64,000 nucleotides of DNA from Luteibacter sp. (GTDB taxonomy: Bacteria > Pseudomonadota > Gammaproteobacteria > Xanthomonadales > Rhodanobacteraceae), in NCBI RefSeq assembly GCF_009912395.1, contig NZ_WNDO01000022.1, forward strand, positions 30,200 through 94,199, read 5' to 3'. Numbering within the stretch: the first letter of the stretch is position 1; each line of letters opens with the position of its first letter. The position numbers and the translations under genes are program-made. Of this stretch, positions 53,213 through 64,000 are shown one piece after another. Below the pieces are notes generated by a model. It did no database searches. It worked only from the letters and a program-made list of their open reading frames with translations, and had not been told where the DNA came from.

Positions 53213-54904
53213 TCACGCCGTACGGGCTTTTTCGTGCGCCTTGTCGACGCTGCGGTTGATCCACCACTGCTGGAGCAGGCTGGTGGCGCCGTTGACGGTC
53301 CAGTAGAGCACGAGGCCCGACGGGAAAAAGGCGAAGAAGACACCGAAGATCAGCGGCATCACCTTCATCATCTTGGCCTGGGTGGGATCCATGCCCACCG
53401 TGGACATCATGCGCTGGGTGAGCAGCGTGACCAGGAAGTACAGCACCGGCAGCACGTAGAACGGATCGGGCGCCGAGAGGTCGTGGATCCAGCCGAAGAA
53501 CGGTGCGTGGCGCAGTTCAATGGACTCGGACAGCACGCGGAGCAGGCCGATGAAGATGGGGAAGGTGATCAGGATGGGCAGGCAACCCGCCATCGGATTG
53601 ATCTTTTCCTTCTTGTACAGCTCCATCATCGCCTGCTGCATCTTCATGCGATCGTCGCCATAGCGCTCCTTGAGCGCCTGGACACGAGGCTGAAGTTTGC
53701 GCATGCGCGCACCCGAACGGAACTGCGCATCGGTGAGCTTGAACAGCGCACCCTTGATGATCAGCACGAGCAGGATGATCGCGACGCCCCAGTTGCCGCT
53801 GATGCCATGCAGCTGCGAGAGCAGCCAGTGCAGCGGGGTCGCGATGATCGTCAGCCAGCCGTAGTTGCTGGTGAGATCAAGGCCCGGGGCGATGGCGTCG
53901 AGCGTGCCCTGGAGCTTCGGACCGATGTAAAGACGCGACACGCTGTCGGCGCTCTGGCCCGGCGCCACCTGGATGGCGGGACCGAAGGCGCGCACCAGGT
54001 AACGCGGGGTGGCCGAGGTCGGGTCGACGATGCCGGTGCTATAGGTGACGTTCTGGTCGGCCGGCGGAATCCAGGCAACGAAGAAGTAGTGCTGGATCAT
54101 GCTGATCCAGCCACCCGCGAACGCATGGTTGAGCGGCTTCTTGGCGAAGTCGAGGAAGGGCAGGTTCTCGAACTTGTTTTCCGGGCTGTACCACGCGGCG
54201 CCGAAGAAGCTGTGCTGCGCCGGATCGGTGTAGGCCTTGAACCAATTGACCTTCGGTGCCGGCACGCGCTGCAACTGCTGGTAGGCGTTGCCGGTCCAGG
54301 CGACGGATGAGCCGTTCTCGATGTGCTGGTCGAAGTCGACCACGTAATCGGTGCGCTTGAGCGTGTAGCGCTTGACCACCTTGATGCCCGACGGGTCGGT
54401 CCAGGTCAGGTCGAGGCTCACCGACTTCTGTCCGTCGGCCAGCGTCGCGTCGGTGGTGGCCGCCTGGAACAGCGAGCGATGGTCAGGCGCGGCACCGGTG
54501 TTGCTCACCAGGCCATCCTGCGCGGCGAAGAAATGCTCAGCCTCGTCGTCAAGCAGGCGTGCTGCCGGCGGCGTGGGATTTTTCTTGGTGACCGGCTCGT
54601 TCGGATAGGCGAGCAGTTCGGAACGGACGACGCTGCCGCCGCGCGTATCGATGGTCAGGCGCAGTACGTCATTCGACAGCGTGACCAACTGGCCCTTGCC
54701 GTCGTTGGCCGCGCCCGTCTCGTTCGGCACGCTCGCCGGACCCGTCGCACCCGGCACGCTGCCGTCGGCGCTCTTGCCGGCCTCGGTCTGCGCTGCGGGC
54801 GTGGGCGCCTGCGGGTGGGGACCGTAGTCCTTCTCCCACTCGGTCCACAGCAGGTACGCCACGAACATGAGCGCGAAGAAGATAAACGTGCGCGTTTGAT
54901 TCAT
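53213..54904 (-). CDS. yidC: Membrane protein insertase YidC
   Basis: A 563-residue insertase of the YidC/Oxa1/Alb3 family. An N-terminal membrane helix (FFALMFVAYLLW) is followed by a large periplasmic beta domain and a C-terminal set of five helices with the conserved ISGNWGVAIILLVLIIKG and the MNPMAGCLP-like segment INPMAGCLPILITFP. The C-terminus is basic. It lies 67 bases from rnpA; the usual intervening yidD gene is missing. Confidence 0.97.
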   Translation of the reverse strand: MNQTRTFIFFALMFVAYLLWTEWEKDYGPHPQAPTPAAQTEAGKSADGSVPGATGPASVPNETGAANDGKGQLVTLSNDVLRLTIDTRGGSVVRSELLAYPNEPVTKKNPTPPAARLLDDEAEHFFAAQDGLVSNTGAAPDHRSLFQAATTDATLADGQKSVSLDLTWTDPSGIKVVKRYTLKRTDYVVDFDQHIENGSSVAWTGNAYQQLQRVPAPKVNWFKAYTDPAQHSFFGAAWYSPENKFENLPFLDFAKKPLNHAFAGGWISMIQHYFFVAWIPPADQNVTYSTGIVDPTSATPRYLVRAFGPAIQVAPGQSADSVSRLYIGPKLQGTLDAIAPGLDLTSNYGWLTIIATPLHWLLSQLHGISGNWGVAIILLVLIIKGALFKLTDAQFRSGARMRKLQPRVQALKERYGDDRMKMQQAMMELYKKEKINPMAGCLPILITFPIFIGLLRVLSESIELRHAPFFGWIHDLSAPDPFYVLPVLYFLVTLLTQRMMSTVGMDPTQAKMMKVMPLIFGVFFAFFPSGLVLYWTVNGATSLLQQWWINRSVDKAHEKARTA

Positions 54905-54971
54905 TGCTTAGGCCAGATCCGGATGACGCCTCGGCCGGCAGGCCGGTGAAGGCGGGAGAGGGCTTGGTAGA

Positions 54972-55352
54972 TCAACGCGCGATTGTGCCGTCGGCACCCT
55001 CGCGCTTCAACGGCCGGATCCTGCGGAGCAGGGCATCCAGTTCCGCCAGGAGCGTCGCACCGGTCTCGTTCACCGCCGTGTCGCGCGCCATCACGAGGAT
55101 ATCCACGTGCGGCAGCCCCGGCCGGGCGCGACGAAATACCTCACGCGCCAGACGCTTGATGCGATTGCGATCGACGGCGCGTTTCGAACAGCGCTTGGAA
55201 ATGGCCAGACCGAGCCGGGCGGTGCCGGCATCGTTGTTTCCGAAGCGCAAAAGAAAACAGCGGCCGCCGAGGCGACCGCTGACTGTTCGCAACGCGGCGA
55301 AGTCGGCGGCGCGGCGTAGCCGCGCATCGCGCGGCAGGGCTGCGGCACGCAC
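54972..55352 (-). CDS. rnpA: Ribonuclease P protein component
   Basis: A 126-residue basic protein subunit of RNase P. The RNR motif lies in [20 protein letters not shown], and the N-terminal [11 protein letters not shown] is family-typical. I assign a GTG start at 55352; no ATG is available, and this start lies 14 bases after the rpmH stop. It is co-directional with rpmH. Confidence 0.94.
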   Translation of the reverse strand: MRAAALPRDARLRRAADFAALRTVSGRLGGRCFLLRFGNNDAGTARLGLAISKRCSKRAVDRNRIKRLAREVFRRARPGLPHVDILVMARDTAVNETGATLLAELDALLRRIRPLKREGADGTIAR

Positions 55353-55366
55353 GACCGGCGAGCCGC

Positions 55367-55501
55367 TTACGGGATCAGACGCTTGCGACCCTTCGCGCGG
55401 CGCGCGTTCAGGATTTTGCGACCGTCGGCCGTGGCCATGCGGGCACGGAAGCCGTGGGTGCGGGCGCGCTTGAGCTTGCTGGGCTGGTATGTACGCTTCA
55501 T
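55367..55501 (-). CDS. rpmH: 50S ribosomal protein L34
   Basis: A 44-residue, very basic ribosomal protein with the full family sequence from [19 protein letters not shown] to the end KGRKRLIP. It heads the minus-strand array rpmH-rnpA-yidC-mnmE at the replication origin. A promoter candidate lies 39-68 bases upstream. Confidence 0.98.
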   Translation of the reverse strand: MKRTYQPSKLKRARTHGFRARMATADGRKILNARRAKGRKRLIP

Positions 55502-55539
55502 GGCGCTTACATCCGGGTGAATATGGAAAAAGGCCCGAA

Positions 55540-55569
55540 AGTATGCGGGACAATCTCCAGGACTGTCAA
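55540..55569 (-). promoter_or_regulatory. Candidate sigma-70 promoter for rpmH
   Basis: On the minus strand, TTGACA (55569-55564) and CATACT (55545-55540) are separated by 18 bases and lie upstream of the rpmH start. The -35 box is perfect. The -10 box matches TATAAT at four of six positions. Confidence 0.55.
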
Positions 55570-55693
55570 GCGCTTGGCAACAGGCCCTCAGGGGAGGTCC
55601 CAAAGGGACGACCCGGGGCGGGGAACCGGAAGGCTGGTAGACTTTCCCGTCCACCCCGCGCGCACGCGCCCCTTTCCGTGGCAAGAATACCTG

Positions 55694-57064
55694 ATGAGTG
55701 ATCTCTGGAGGCGCTGTCTCGAGCGTCTTGAAGGCGAATTGAGCGCCGAGGATGTCCATACCTGGCTGATGCCCCTACAGGCCCGGGAAGACGTCTTCGG
55801 ATTGCATCTTTACGCACCGAACCCCTATTCGCTGGACACGGTCCGCGAACATTACCTGGCCCGGATCCAGGCCATCGTCGAACACCTGAGCGGCCAGGCC
55901 ACGCCTGTGCGCCTGGAAATCGGTTCGTTCGGTGGCCGGCCCGCGCCTGTCCGCCCCACGCCCGCTCCCTCGCCGCCGCCCGCTATGGCACCGCGCGTGC
56001 CGATGGCGCGCGTGGAGGAACCTTCGCCGCTTGAACCGGCGCACGTGCACAACCTCGACCCGCACTACACGTTCGAAACCTTCGTCGAAGGCAAATCGAA
56101 CCAGTTGGGCAAGGCGGCTGCCATGCAGGTGGCGATGAACCCGGGCAGGGCGTACAACCCGCTGCTGCTGTACGGCGGCACCGGCCTGGGCAAGACCCAT
56201 CTCATGCATGCGGCCGGCAACCTGCTGCTGCGGAACAATCCGGAGGCGAAGGTGCTCTACCTTCGCTCGGAACAGTTCGTCAGCGGCATGGTGAAAGCGC
56301 TGCAGCAGAAGAACATGGACGACTTCAAGCGTCGCTTCCGTTCGGTCGACGCGCTGCTGATCGACGACATCCAGTTCTTCGCCGGCAAGGACACCACGCA
56401 GGAAGAGTTCTTCCATACCTTCAACGCGCTGTTCGAGGCGAAGCAGCAGATCATCCTGACCTGCGACCGCTATCCGAAGGAACTGGACAAGCTCGAGCCG
56501 CGTCTTAAGTCGCGTCTGGGCTGGGGTCTGTCGGTGGCGATCGAGCCGCCGGACTTCGAGACGCGCGCGGCCATCCTGTTGTCGAAGGCGGCGGACAAGG
56601 AGATGGAAGTCTCCGAGGACGTCGCGATGCTGCTCGCTCGCCGCATCCGCTCGAACGTGCGTGATCTGGAAGGCGCGCTCAACACGCTCGCCGCCCGTGC
56701 CAATTTCTATCGTCGCCCGATCACCACGGATTTCGCCGAGGAGACCCTGCGCGACCTGCTGAACACGCATGCGCAGGCCGTCACCGTCCCGAACATCCAG
56801 AAGACGGTCGCCGACTATTACCAGGTCCGCCTCTCCGACCTGCTCTCCAAACGCCGTGTGCGCTCGCTGGCGCGCCCCCGACAGGTCGCCATGGCCCTGT
56901 CCAAGGAACTGACCGAGCACAGCCTGCCTGAGATCGGTGAGGCCTTCGGTGGCCGTGACCACACGACGGTGCTCCATGCCTGCCGCACCATCCGCGATTT
57001 TACCGAGAAAGACGTGCGCATGAGGCAGGACTGGGAGCAGCTGATTCGTATATTGATGGGCTGA
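55694..57064 (+). CDS. dnaA: Chromosomal replication initiator protein DnaA
   Basis: A 456-residue initiator. Domain I is N-terminal ([20 protein letters not shown]), followed by a Pro-rich domain II (about 80-115). The AAA+ domain III has Walker A GGTGLGKT (residues 161-168) and Walker [10 protein letters not shown]. Domain IV has the DNA-binding signature [16 protein letters not shown] start at the ATG at 55694; the frame is open upstream, but this start gives the standard N-terminus. It is divergent from rpmH. Confidence 0.98.
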   Translation: MSDLWRRCLERLEGELSAEDVHTWLMPLQAREDVFGLHLYAPNPYSLDTVREHYLARIQAIVEHLSGQATPVRLEIGSFGGRPAPVRPTPAPSPPPAMAPRVPMARVEEPSPLEPAHVHNLDPHYTFETFVEGKSNQLGKAAAMQVAMNPGRAYNPLLLYGGTGLGKTHLMHAAGNLLLRNNPEAKVLYLRSEQFVSGMVKALQQKNMDDFKRRFRSVDALLIDDIQFFAGKDTTQEEFFHTFNALFEAKQQIILTCDRYPKELDKLEPRLKSRLGWGLSVAIEPPDFETRAAILLSKAADKEMEVSEDVAMLLARRIRSNVRDLEGALNTLAARANFYRRPITTDFAEETLRDLLNTHAQAVTVPNIQKTVADYYQVRLSDLLSKRRVRSLARPRQVAMALSKELTEHSLPEIGEAFGGRDHTTVLHACRTIRDFTEKDVRMRQDWEQLIRILMG

Positions 57065-57278
57065 GAAGCTGTGGATAATAGGTGGATGGACAGAGGACGG
57101 TTTTGGCCTTCGAAGTTATCCACAAGGCACCCACACGAAACCGGATGTTCTGACCAGTCGATAGTTCTTACTAAGTTCATGAATACGTAGTGTTTTTTGG
57201 ACTTTTCAAGATATCCACCGGCCTAACAACCACTACATAAAATCTTTAAAAACATTTAAAAGCAGGAGTAGGGGACGC
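57065..57278. other. Putative replication origin (oriC), dnaA-dnaN spacer
   Basis: The 214-bp spacer carries two perfect DnaA boxes in opposite orientation: TGTGGATAA at 57070-57078 and TTATCCACA at 57116-57124. A weaker one, ATATCCACC, lies at 57211-57219. An AT-rich tract at 57236-57262 (TAAAATCTTTAAAAACATTT) next to dnaN could be the unwinding element. Gene direction flips nearby (minus to the left, plus to the right), as expected at an origin. The rpmH-dnaA spacer shows no perfect box. Confidence 0.75.
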
Positions 57279-58379
57279 ATGCAATTCAGCATTCAGAGGG
57301 AAGTACTGCTCAAACCCCTCCAGCAGGTTGTGGGCGTCGTCGAACGCCGTCAGACGTTGCCCGTACTGGCAAACCTCCTGGTGCGGGCCTCCGGTAGCGA
57401 GGTGTCGTTCACCGGCACGGATCTCGAAGTCGAGATGATCGCCACCACTGCGGCCGACAAGGTTCAGGACGGTGAGATCACGATTCCGGCCCGCAAGCTG
57501 TTCGACATCGTTCGTGCCCTGCCCGACGGTGCCAACATCGATATCAAGTTGAATGGCGAACGCATCGCCCTCAACGCGGGCAAGAGCCGTTTCACGCTGG
57601 CAACGCTTCCGGCTAACGAGTTTCCGACCATCGACGAGATCGAACTGGTCGAACGCGTGACACTTCCGGAAGAGGTCCTTCGCGACCTGATGGACCGCAC
57701 CGCGTTTGCCATGGCGAACCAGGACGTCCGTTACTACCTCAACGGCATGCTGCTGGATCTGCAGGAACACACGCTGCGCTGCGTCGCCACCGATGGCCAC
57801 CGTCTGGCACTCAAGGAAACCAAGCTGGAAAGCGCCGTTTCCGCTCGTCGCCAGATCATCATTCCGCGAAAGGGCGTGAACGAGCTGATCGGCCTGTTCG
57901 AAGCCGGCGACGGTACCGTCGAACTGGAATTCGGTCGCAACCATCTTCGTGTTCGCCGTGGTGGAGTGCAGTTCACCTCGAAGCTGATCGACGGCCGTTT
58001 CCCGGACTACGAAGCGGTCATTCCGCTTGGTGCCGATAAATCGGCCACCATCGAGCGCGATGTACTGCGTAGCGCCCTGCAGCGTGCGGCGATTCTCTCG
58101 AATGAGAAGTACCGCGGCGTGAAGCTGGAACTGTCTCCGGGTCGCATCAAGATCGTGGCTCACAATCCGGAGCAGGAAGAAGCCCAGGAAGAAGTCGAAG
58201 CGGAAACCGTGGTTGACGATCTCGCCGTCGGCTTCAACGTGAGCTACCTGCTCGACGCGCTGGGTGCCCTGCGTGGTGAAAAGATCCGCCTGAACCTGCG
58301 TGATGCCCAGTCCAGCTGCCTTCTCCAGGAAGATGGCAATGATGAAGCCCGCCATGTGGTGATGCCGCTTCGCCTCTGA
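57279..58379 (+). CDS. dnaN: DNA polymerase III beta sliding clamp
   Basis: A 366-residue clamp of three similar domains. The N-terminus MQFSIQREVLLKPLQQVVGV and the C-terminal MPLRL, which forms part of the ring interface and binding cleft, are family-typical. The ATG is preceded by AGGAG. A terminator-like hairpin lies between it and recF. Confidence 0.98.
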   Translation: MQFSIQREVLLKPLQQVVGVVERRQTLPVLANLLVRASGSEVSFTGTDLEVEMIATTAADKVQDGEITIPARKLFDIVRALPDGANIDIKLNGERIALNAGKSRFTLATLPANEFPTIDEIELVERVTLPEEVLRDLMDRTAFAMANQDVRYYLNGMLLDLQEHTLRCVATDGHRLALKETKLESAVSARRQIIIPRKGVNELIGLFEAGDGTVELEFGRNHLRVRRGGVQFTSKLIDGRFPDYEAVIPLGADKSATIERDVLRSALQRAAILSNEKYRGVKLELSPGRIKIVAHNPEQEEAQEEVEAETVVDDLAVGFNVSYLLDALGALRGEKIRLNLRDAQSSCLLQEDGNDEARHVVMPLRL

Positions 58380-58411
58380 CAGGCGAACAAGGTAGAGTTC
58401 GGCCCACGACA

Positions 58412-58443
58412 CCGGGGATGTCTTCGACACCCCGGCGTTTTTT
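58412..58443 (+). terminator. Intrinsic terminator after dnaN
   Basis: CCGGGG-A-TGTC, loop TTC and GACA-CCCCGG form a stem with one bulged base, followed by CG and a T-run (58438-58443). recF therefore probably depends on read-through or its own promoter. Confidence 0.8.
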
Positions 58444-58467
58444 GTTTTGGCAGGGGATGTTCCGGGA

Positions 58468-59550
58468 ATGAAGTTCGAAACGCTGAGGATCACCGGTCTA
58501 CGATGCCTGGATGGCGTTTCGCTGACTCCAAAGCCCGGTATCAACGTCTTCACGGGAGCCAATGGCGCCGGAAAGACCAGCATCCTTGAAGCCGCTTATC
58601 TCCTCTCTCACGGACGCTCGTTTCGCGCTGGTTCGCGCGATGTACTTCTCAAACGGGGCGCTTCCTCGCTATCGGTGTTTGCCGAAGTGTCTTCGCTGGA
58701 TGGCCGGACGCGGCGCCTGGGCCTGGGCAGGGAAGGGGGGCGCTGGCAAGCGAGGGTGGACGGCGATTCTGCTGCGTCGCTCGGCAGTCTCGTGCAGGAA
58801 TGTGCTGTAGTTTGCTTCGAACCTGGATCGCATGACCTTATCGCGGGGGCATCCGACGAACGTCGTCGATTCCTCGATTGGGGTTTGTTCCACGTGGAAC
58901 ATGGATTCGTTGGCCAGTGGCGGCGGTATCAGCGTGCCCTGAAACAGCGGAACGCCTTGCTCCGGAGCGGTGGCCCGATCGACCCCAGTCTCATTGAGCC
59001 CTGGGAATCAGAGCTAGCTTCGACCGGTGAAGCCATTTCCGGCTATCGGAAGGACTATCTGGACCGTCTGCTGCCCCATATCCGTGGATTCATGTCCAAT
59101 GTTCTTCCTGAGCTTGGGGAGTTCGTCATCCGGTACAAACCGGGCTGGGACGAATCGTCCGACCTCGCAACGACGCTTCAGGAATGCCGCTTTCGGGACT
59201 TGGGGAGAGGGCACACCACCGCCGGGCCGCATCGAGCCGACTTCTCGGTTGCCTTCGAACATGCCCCGTTACGCGAACACCTGTCCCGTGGCCAAGAAAA
59301 GCTTTGCGCCCTGGCCTGCCTTTTGGGCCAAGCTTCGCTGCATGCCGAGATACGGGGCGAGTGGCCCGTCGTCTGCCTCGACGACCTTGCATCGGAGCTG
59401 GATCGCACCCATCAAGAGTGGGTAGTCGCCCAATTGACGGGCCGTGACGTCCAGGTTCTCGTCACCGGAACCGAGGTTCCCTTCGCGCTAGTCGACCAGC
59501 CGGCCACGGTGTTCCACGTGGAACAGGGTGCCGTGACGGCTTTGCTATAA
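58468..59550 (+). CDS. recF: DNA replication and repair protein RecF
   Basis: A 360-residue SMC-like ATPase that helps load RecA at gaps. Walker A is GANGAGKT (residues 30-37), the signature region is LSRGQEKLCALACLLGQA, and Walker B is VVCLDDLASELD. I start at MKFETLRITGL; the upstream GTG-like extension has no family match. It sits between dnaN and gyrB in the standard order. Confidence 0.97.
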   Translation: MKFETLRITGLRCLDGVSLTPKPGINVFTGANGAGKTSILEAAYLLSHGRSFRAGSRDVLLKRGASSLSVFAEVSSLDGRTRRLGLGREGGRWQARVDGDSAASLGSLVQECAVVCFEPGSHDLIAGASDERRRFLDWGLFHVEHGFVGQWRRYQRALKQRNALLRSGGPIDPSLIEPWESELASTGEAISGYRKDYLDRLLPHIRGFMSNVLPELGEFVIRYKPGWDESSDLATTLQECRFRDLGRGHTTAGPHRADFSVAFEHAPLREHLSRGQEKLCALACLLGQASLHAEIRGEWPVVCLDDLASELDRTHQEWVVAQLTGRDVQVLVTGTEVPFALVDQPATVFHVEQGAVTALL

Positions 59551-62061
<2,511 letters not shown>

Positions 62062-62086
62062 TTCCGTCGACATCGCGATGAAAAAC

Positions 62087-62119
62087 GAAAGCCCGATTGT
62101 CCTGGACAATCGGGCTTTC
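62087..62119 (+). terminator. Intrinsic-type terminator after gyrB
   Basis: GAAAGCCCGATTGTC (62087-62101), loop CTG and the exact complement (62105-62119) form a perfect 15-bp stem. The left side begins with an A-run and the right side is followed by GCGTTTCTTG, a weak T tract. Confidence 0.85.
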
Positions 62120-62340
62120 GCGTTTCTTGCCGCATGCGCCGGACAGGTGGATGAAAACACCGTTTTCAAGGGCCAAAAGACCTGACAGAAGAGGCCCGCC
62201 AACATTCTTCTAACAAGTCATTGTTTTGACTCTTGTTTTTTGTGGCGCTGCGACTTGTTCTTAGGAATCGAATCGGGTTAACCTCTGTAGTCCCCCGGAG
62301 CACCACGCCGTGCGACGAGTCCTTCAACAGAGGCCAGTCA

Positions 62341-63633
62341 ATGAAACAGGGTTCCTTCATCAAGATGGCGCTCGCTACCGCGATCGCACTTTCCCTTGCC
62401 AGCGGCGCCGTCATGGCGCGTGACACGGCTGCCAAGGACAAGAAAGAGGCGCTGTACCCGAACGCCACCCGCACGGAGCCCAAGCTCGACCTGAAGAGCG
62501 AAAAGGACCAGAAGGCCATCAACGAAGGCCTCGACGCCGCCAACAACGGCGACAAGGACAAGGCCACCCAGATCCTCACGCCGCTCGCCGACGGTTCGGG
62601 CACGAGCAGCAAGTACGCCCAGGCACTCGCCCTGCAGGGCCTGGCGAACATGAAGTACAACGACGGCGACATCAAAGGCGCCATCACCGAACTGAAGCAG
62701 GCGCTCGATATCGGCGTGATGCCGAACGACACCTACTTCCAGCTGAAGTACATGTACACGCAGTTCCTCGTCGCCGACGAGCAGTACGCTCCGGCTCTGC
62801 AGTCGCTGCATGAGTGGCGCGACCAGGGCAAGAAGGAAACCGCCGACTCGTACGGCCTCGAAGGCAACATCGATTACCGCCTCGAGAAGTACCAGGACGC
62901 CATCGCCGCCATCACCAAGGCCAAGTCCATGCCGGACGCCAAGCCGCAGGCGTCGTGGGACCAGATCCTGATGGCCAGCTACTCGGAAACCGGCCAGGGC
63001 GACAAGGCCGCTTCGATGGCCTCCGACGAACTGTCGAAGAACCCGAATGACTCCACCGCGCTGAGCAACGCCACCTCGGCGCTGATCCAGGCGCAGAAGT
63101 ATCCCGAAGCCATCGCCCTCATGGAAAAGGCCCACACGGCCGGCGCCATCAAGGACGAGAAGCAGTACGTGAACTTCGCCAAGATCTACCTGATCGACGG
63201 CCAGGAAAACCAGGATCGCCAGAAGACCAACGCGTCCAAGGCGGCGGCCATCCTCAAGGAAGGCCTCGACAAGGGCGTGGTCCAGAAGACCGCCGACAAC
63301 TACAACCTGCTCGGCGACGCCGCCGTGACGGGCGACGACATGAAGGGCGCCCTGGCTGCCTACCAGCAGGCCGCGGGCGTCGCCACCAATGGCGAGCCGG
63401 CCCTGAAGGCCGCGCGCGTCCTCCTGCAGGAAAACCAGTACGCCGCCGCCCAGAAATCGGCGACGGACGCGATCAGCAAGGGCGTGCAGCATAAGGGCCA
63501 GGCCTACATGGTGCGCGCGGAAGCCAAGCGTGGTCAGAAAGATAAGCAGGGCGCCATCGCGGACATGAAGCTCGCGGCCCAGGACCCTGAAACCTCTGCC
63601 AAGGCTAACGCCTGGTTGAAAACCGCAAAGTAA
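62341..63633 (+). CDS. Periplasmic tetratricopeptide-repeat protein
   Basis: A 430-residue exported protein. Residues 1-26 form a signal peptide (to GAVMARD). The mature part is a chain of TPR-like helix pairs from about residue 50 to the end (DIKGAITELKQALDIGV, YQDAIAAITKAKSMPDAKPQ, YPEAIALMEKAHTAG, KGALAAYQQAAG, KQGAIADMKLAAQDPE). In related genomes a gene like this sits between gyrB and the tonB-exbBD cluster, as here. It may help TonB-linked envelope processes; that role is inference. The 279-bp gap before it holds only the gyrB terminator and a likely promoter. Confidence 0.88.
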   Translation: MKQGSFIKMALATAIALSLASGAVMARDTAAKDKKEALYPNATRTEPKLDLKSEKDQKAINEGLDAANNGDKDKATQILTPLADGSGTSSKYAQALALQGLANMKYNDGDIKGAITELKQALDIGVMPNDTYFQLKYMYTQFLVADEQYAPALQSLHEWRDQGKKETADSYGLEGNIDYRLEKYQDAIAAITKAKSMPDAKPQASWDQILMASYSETGQGDKAASMASDELSKNPNDSTALSNATSALIQAQKYPEAIALMEKAHTAGAIKDEKQYVNFAKIYLIDGQENQDRQKTNASKAAAILKEGLDKGVVQKTADNYNLLGDAAVTGDDMKGALAAYQQAAGVATNGEPALKAARVLLQENQYAAAQKSATDAISKGVQHKGQAYMVRAEAKRGQKDKQGAIADMKLAAQDPETSAKANAWLKTAK

Positions 63634-63654
63634 ACAGTAGGCATTTGTAAAGTG

Positions 63655-63813
63655 CCTGAAGGAGATCACGTGGCAAGCCATAAATCTTCCCTTCAGGTGC
63701 TATACAAAAGCCATATGCTGGTGTAACTTGCGTATCTTTCCGCTTGCAGAAACCTGCGTTTTCGGCAATGTCAATCGCCGAACGCCGGAAGTGCAGTGCG
63801 GGTCTCACTTCCG
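63655..63813 (+). promoter_or_regulatory. Leader region of tonB with two hairpins
   Basis: The 205-base gap before tonB contains two inverted repeats: CCTGAAGG (63655-63662) with CCTTCAGG (63690-63697), and CGGAAGTG (63786-63793) with CACTTCCG (63806-63813). The second ends 25 bases before the tonB start. They may be terminators or attenuators; neither has a clear T-run. Confidence 0.35.
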
Positions 63814-63838
63814 CTTGATTAGCTCTTGATAGTGACTG

Positions 63839-64000
63839 ATGGCCTCAAGTAACGAATCAACCGGCCAAGCGCCGTTCAGTTGGGGGCGCACCAGTGCGTT
63901 GGCTGTAGCCATTGCGCTGCACTCGTTCGCATTCCTTGTGCTGGTCGCGCCGATGGCGCCGCCCAAGCAGCAGGAAAAGCGGACGGACAAAGTTGTGCAG
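63839..64000 (+). CDS. tonB: Energy transducer TonB (3' end outside window)
   Basis: The first 54 residues of a TonB protein; the frame is open to the window end. A short polar N-terminus is followed by a signal-anchor helix (SALAVAIALHSFAFLVLVAP), with Ser and His in the membrane as in TonB proteins that contact ExbB/ExbD, and then a Pro/Lys-rich start of the periplasmic spacer (PPKQQEKR). Position after gyrB and the TPR protein matches the xanthomonad tonB-exbB-exbD cluster. Confidence 0.82.
   Translation, partial: MASSNESTGQAPFSWGRTSALAVAIALHSFAFLVLVAPMAPPKQQEKRTDKVVQ

Noticed and set aside
55502..55693. rpmH-dnaA spacer as the origin
   Set aside because: I see no perfect DnaA box there and no AT-rich tract; the dnaA-dnaN spacer has both.

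Overview
The window is about 64 kb of GC-rich chromosome from a gammaproteobacterium of the order Xanthomonadales. A Rhodanobacteraceae member such as Luteibacter or Dyella is my best guess. The support is the order rpmH-rnpA-yidC-mnmE (minus strand) against dnaA-dnaN-recF-gyrB-TPR protein-tonB (plus strand), a lptM-dapF-DUF484-xerC-hslVU block, many TonB-linked proteins and GTAGGAGC-type REP palindromes. The species name is inference. I saw no CRISPR array, insertion sequence, rRNA or tRNA.

Layout. 0-5.4 kb: a sugar ABC importer (binding protein cut by the window edge, two permeases, no ATPase in view) followed by a large secreted glycosidase-like protein; together they look like an oligosaccharide uptake and breakdown locus. 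5.4-11.8 kb: a repeat lipoprotein, HAD phosphatase, pirin, UPF0149, exonuclease III, oligopeptidase A and a gamma-carbonic anhydrase. 11.9-13.0 kb: three tandem paralogous small secreted proteins that resemble I78 peptidase inhibitors. 13.1-20.8 kb: a TPR-like anchored protein, a TonB-dependent receptor, an SMR efflux pump, glutathione peroxidase, an orphan TonB C-terminal-domain protein, YkgJ, AroE and aldose epimerase. 20.8-23.0 kb: a divergent RLAN/RimK ATP-grasp ligase and GNAT pair. 23.0-28.6 kb: lptM, dapF, DUF484, xerC and hslVU. 29.3-34.5 kb: a DUF971 gene and a complete ribose operon (rbsKDACB) with its terminator. 34.5-47.3 kb: a TonB_C-like secreted protein beside a decayed copy, an FtsK-type translocase, a CBM32-linked sugar dehydrogenase, SDR/HxlR and ADH/LysR divergent pairs, and two MFS pumps. 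47.3-51.8 kb: a membrane-bound winged-helix regulator, two envelope proteins and a hipBA toxin-antitoxin module. 51.8-64 kb: the replication-origin region, with genes running away from it on both sides.

The main surprises are three gene breaks. hslU and rbsK each carry one in-frame TAA in an otherwise intact reading frame, and hipA has a one-base deletion in an A/T run. The hslU stop removes the C-terminal tail that activates HslV. These are either real inactivations or sequence errors, and raw reads would settle it. Other points worth attention are two twin-operator arrays (hipBA promoter; 48.2 kb divergent promoter with sites exactly 20 bp apart), the I78-like trio, REP palindromes that supply gene stop codons, an FtsK lacking its first membrane segment, and a lost yidD.
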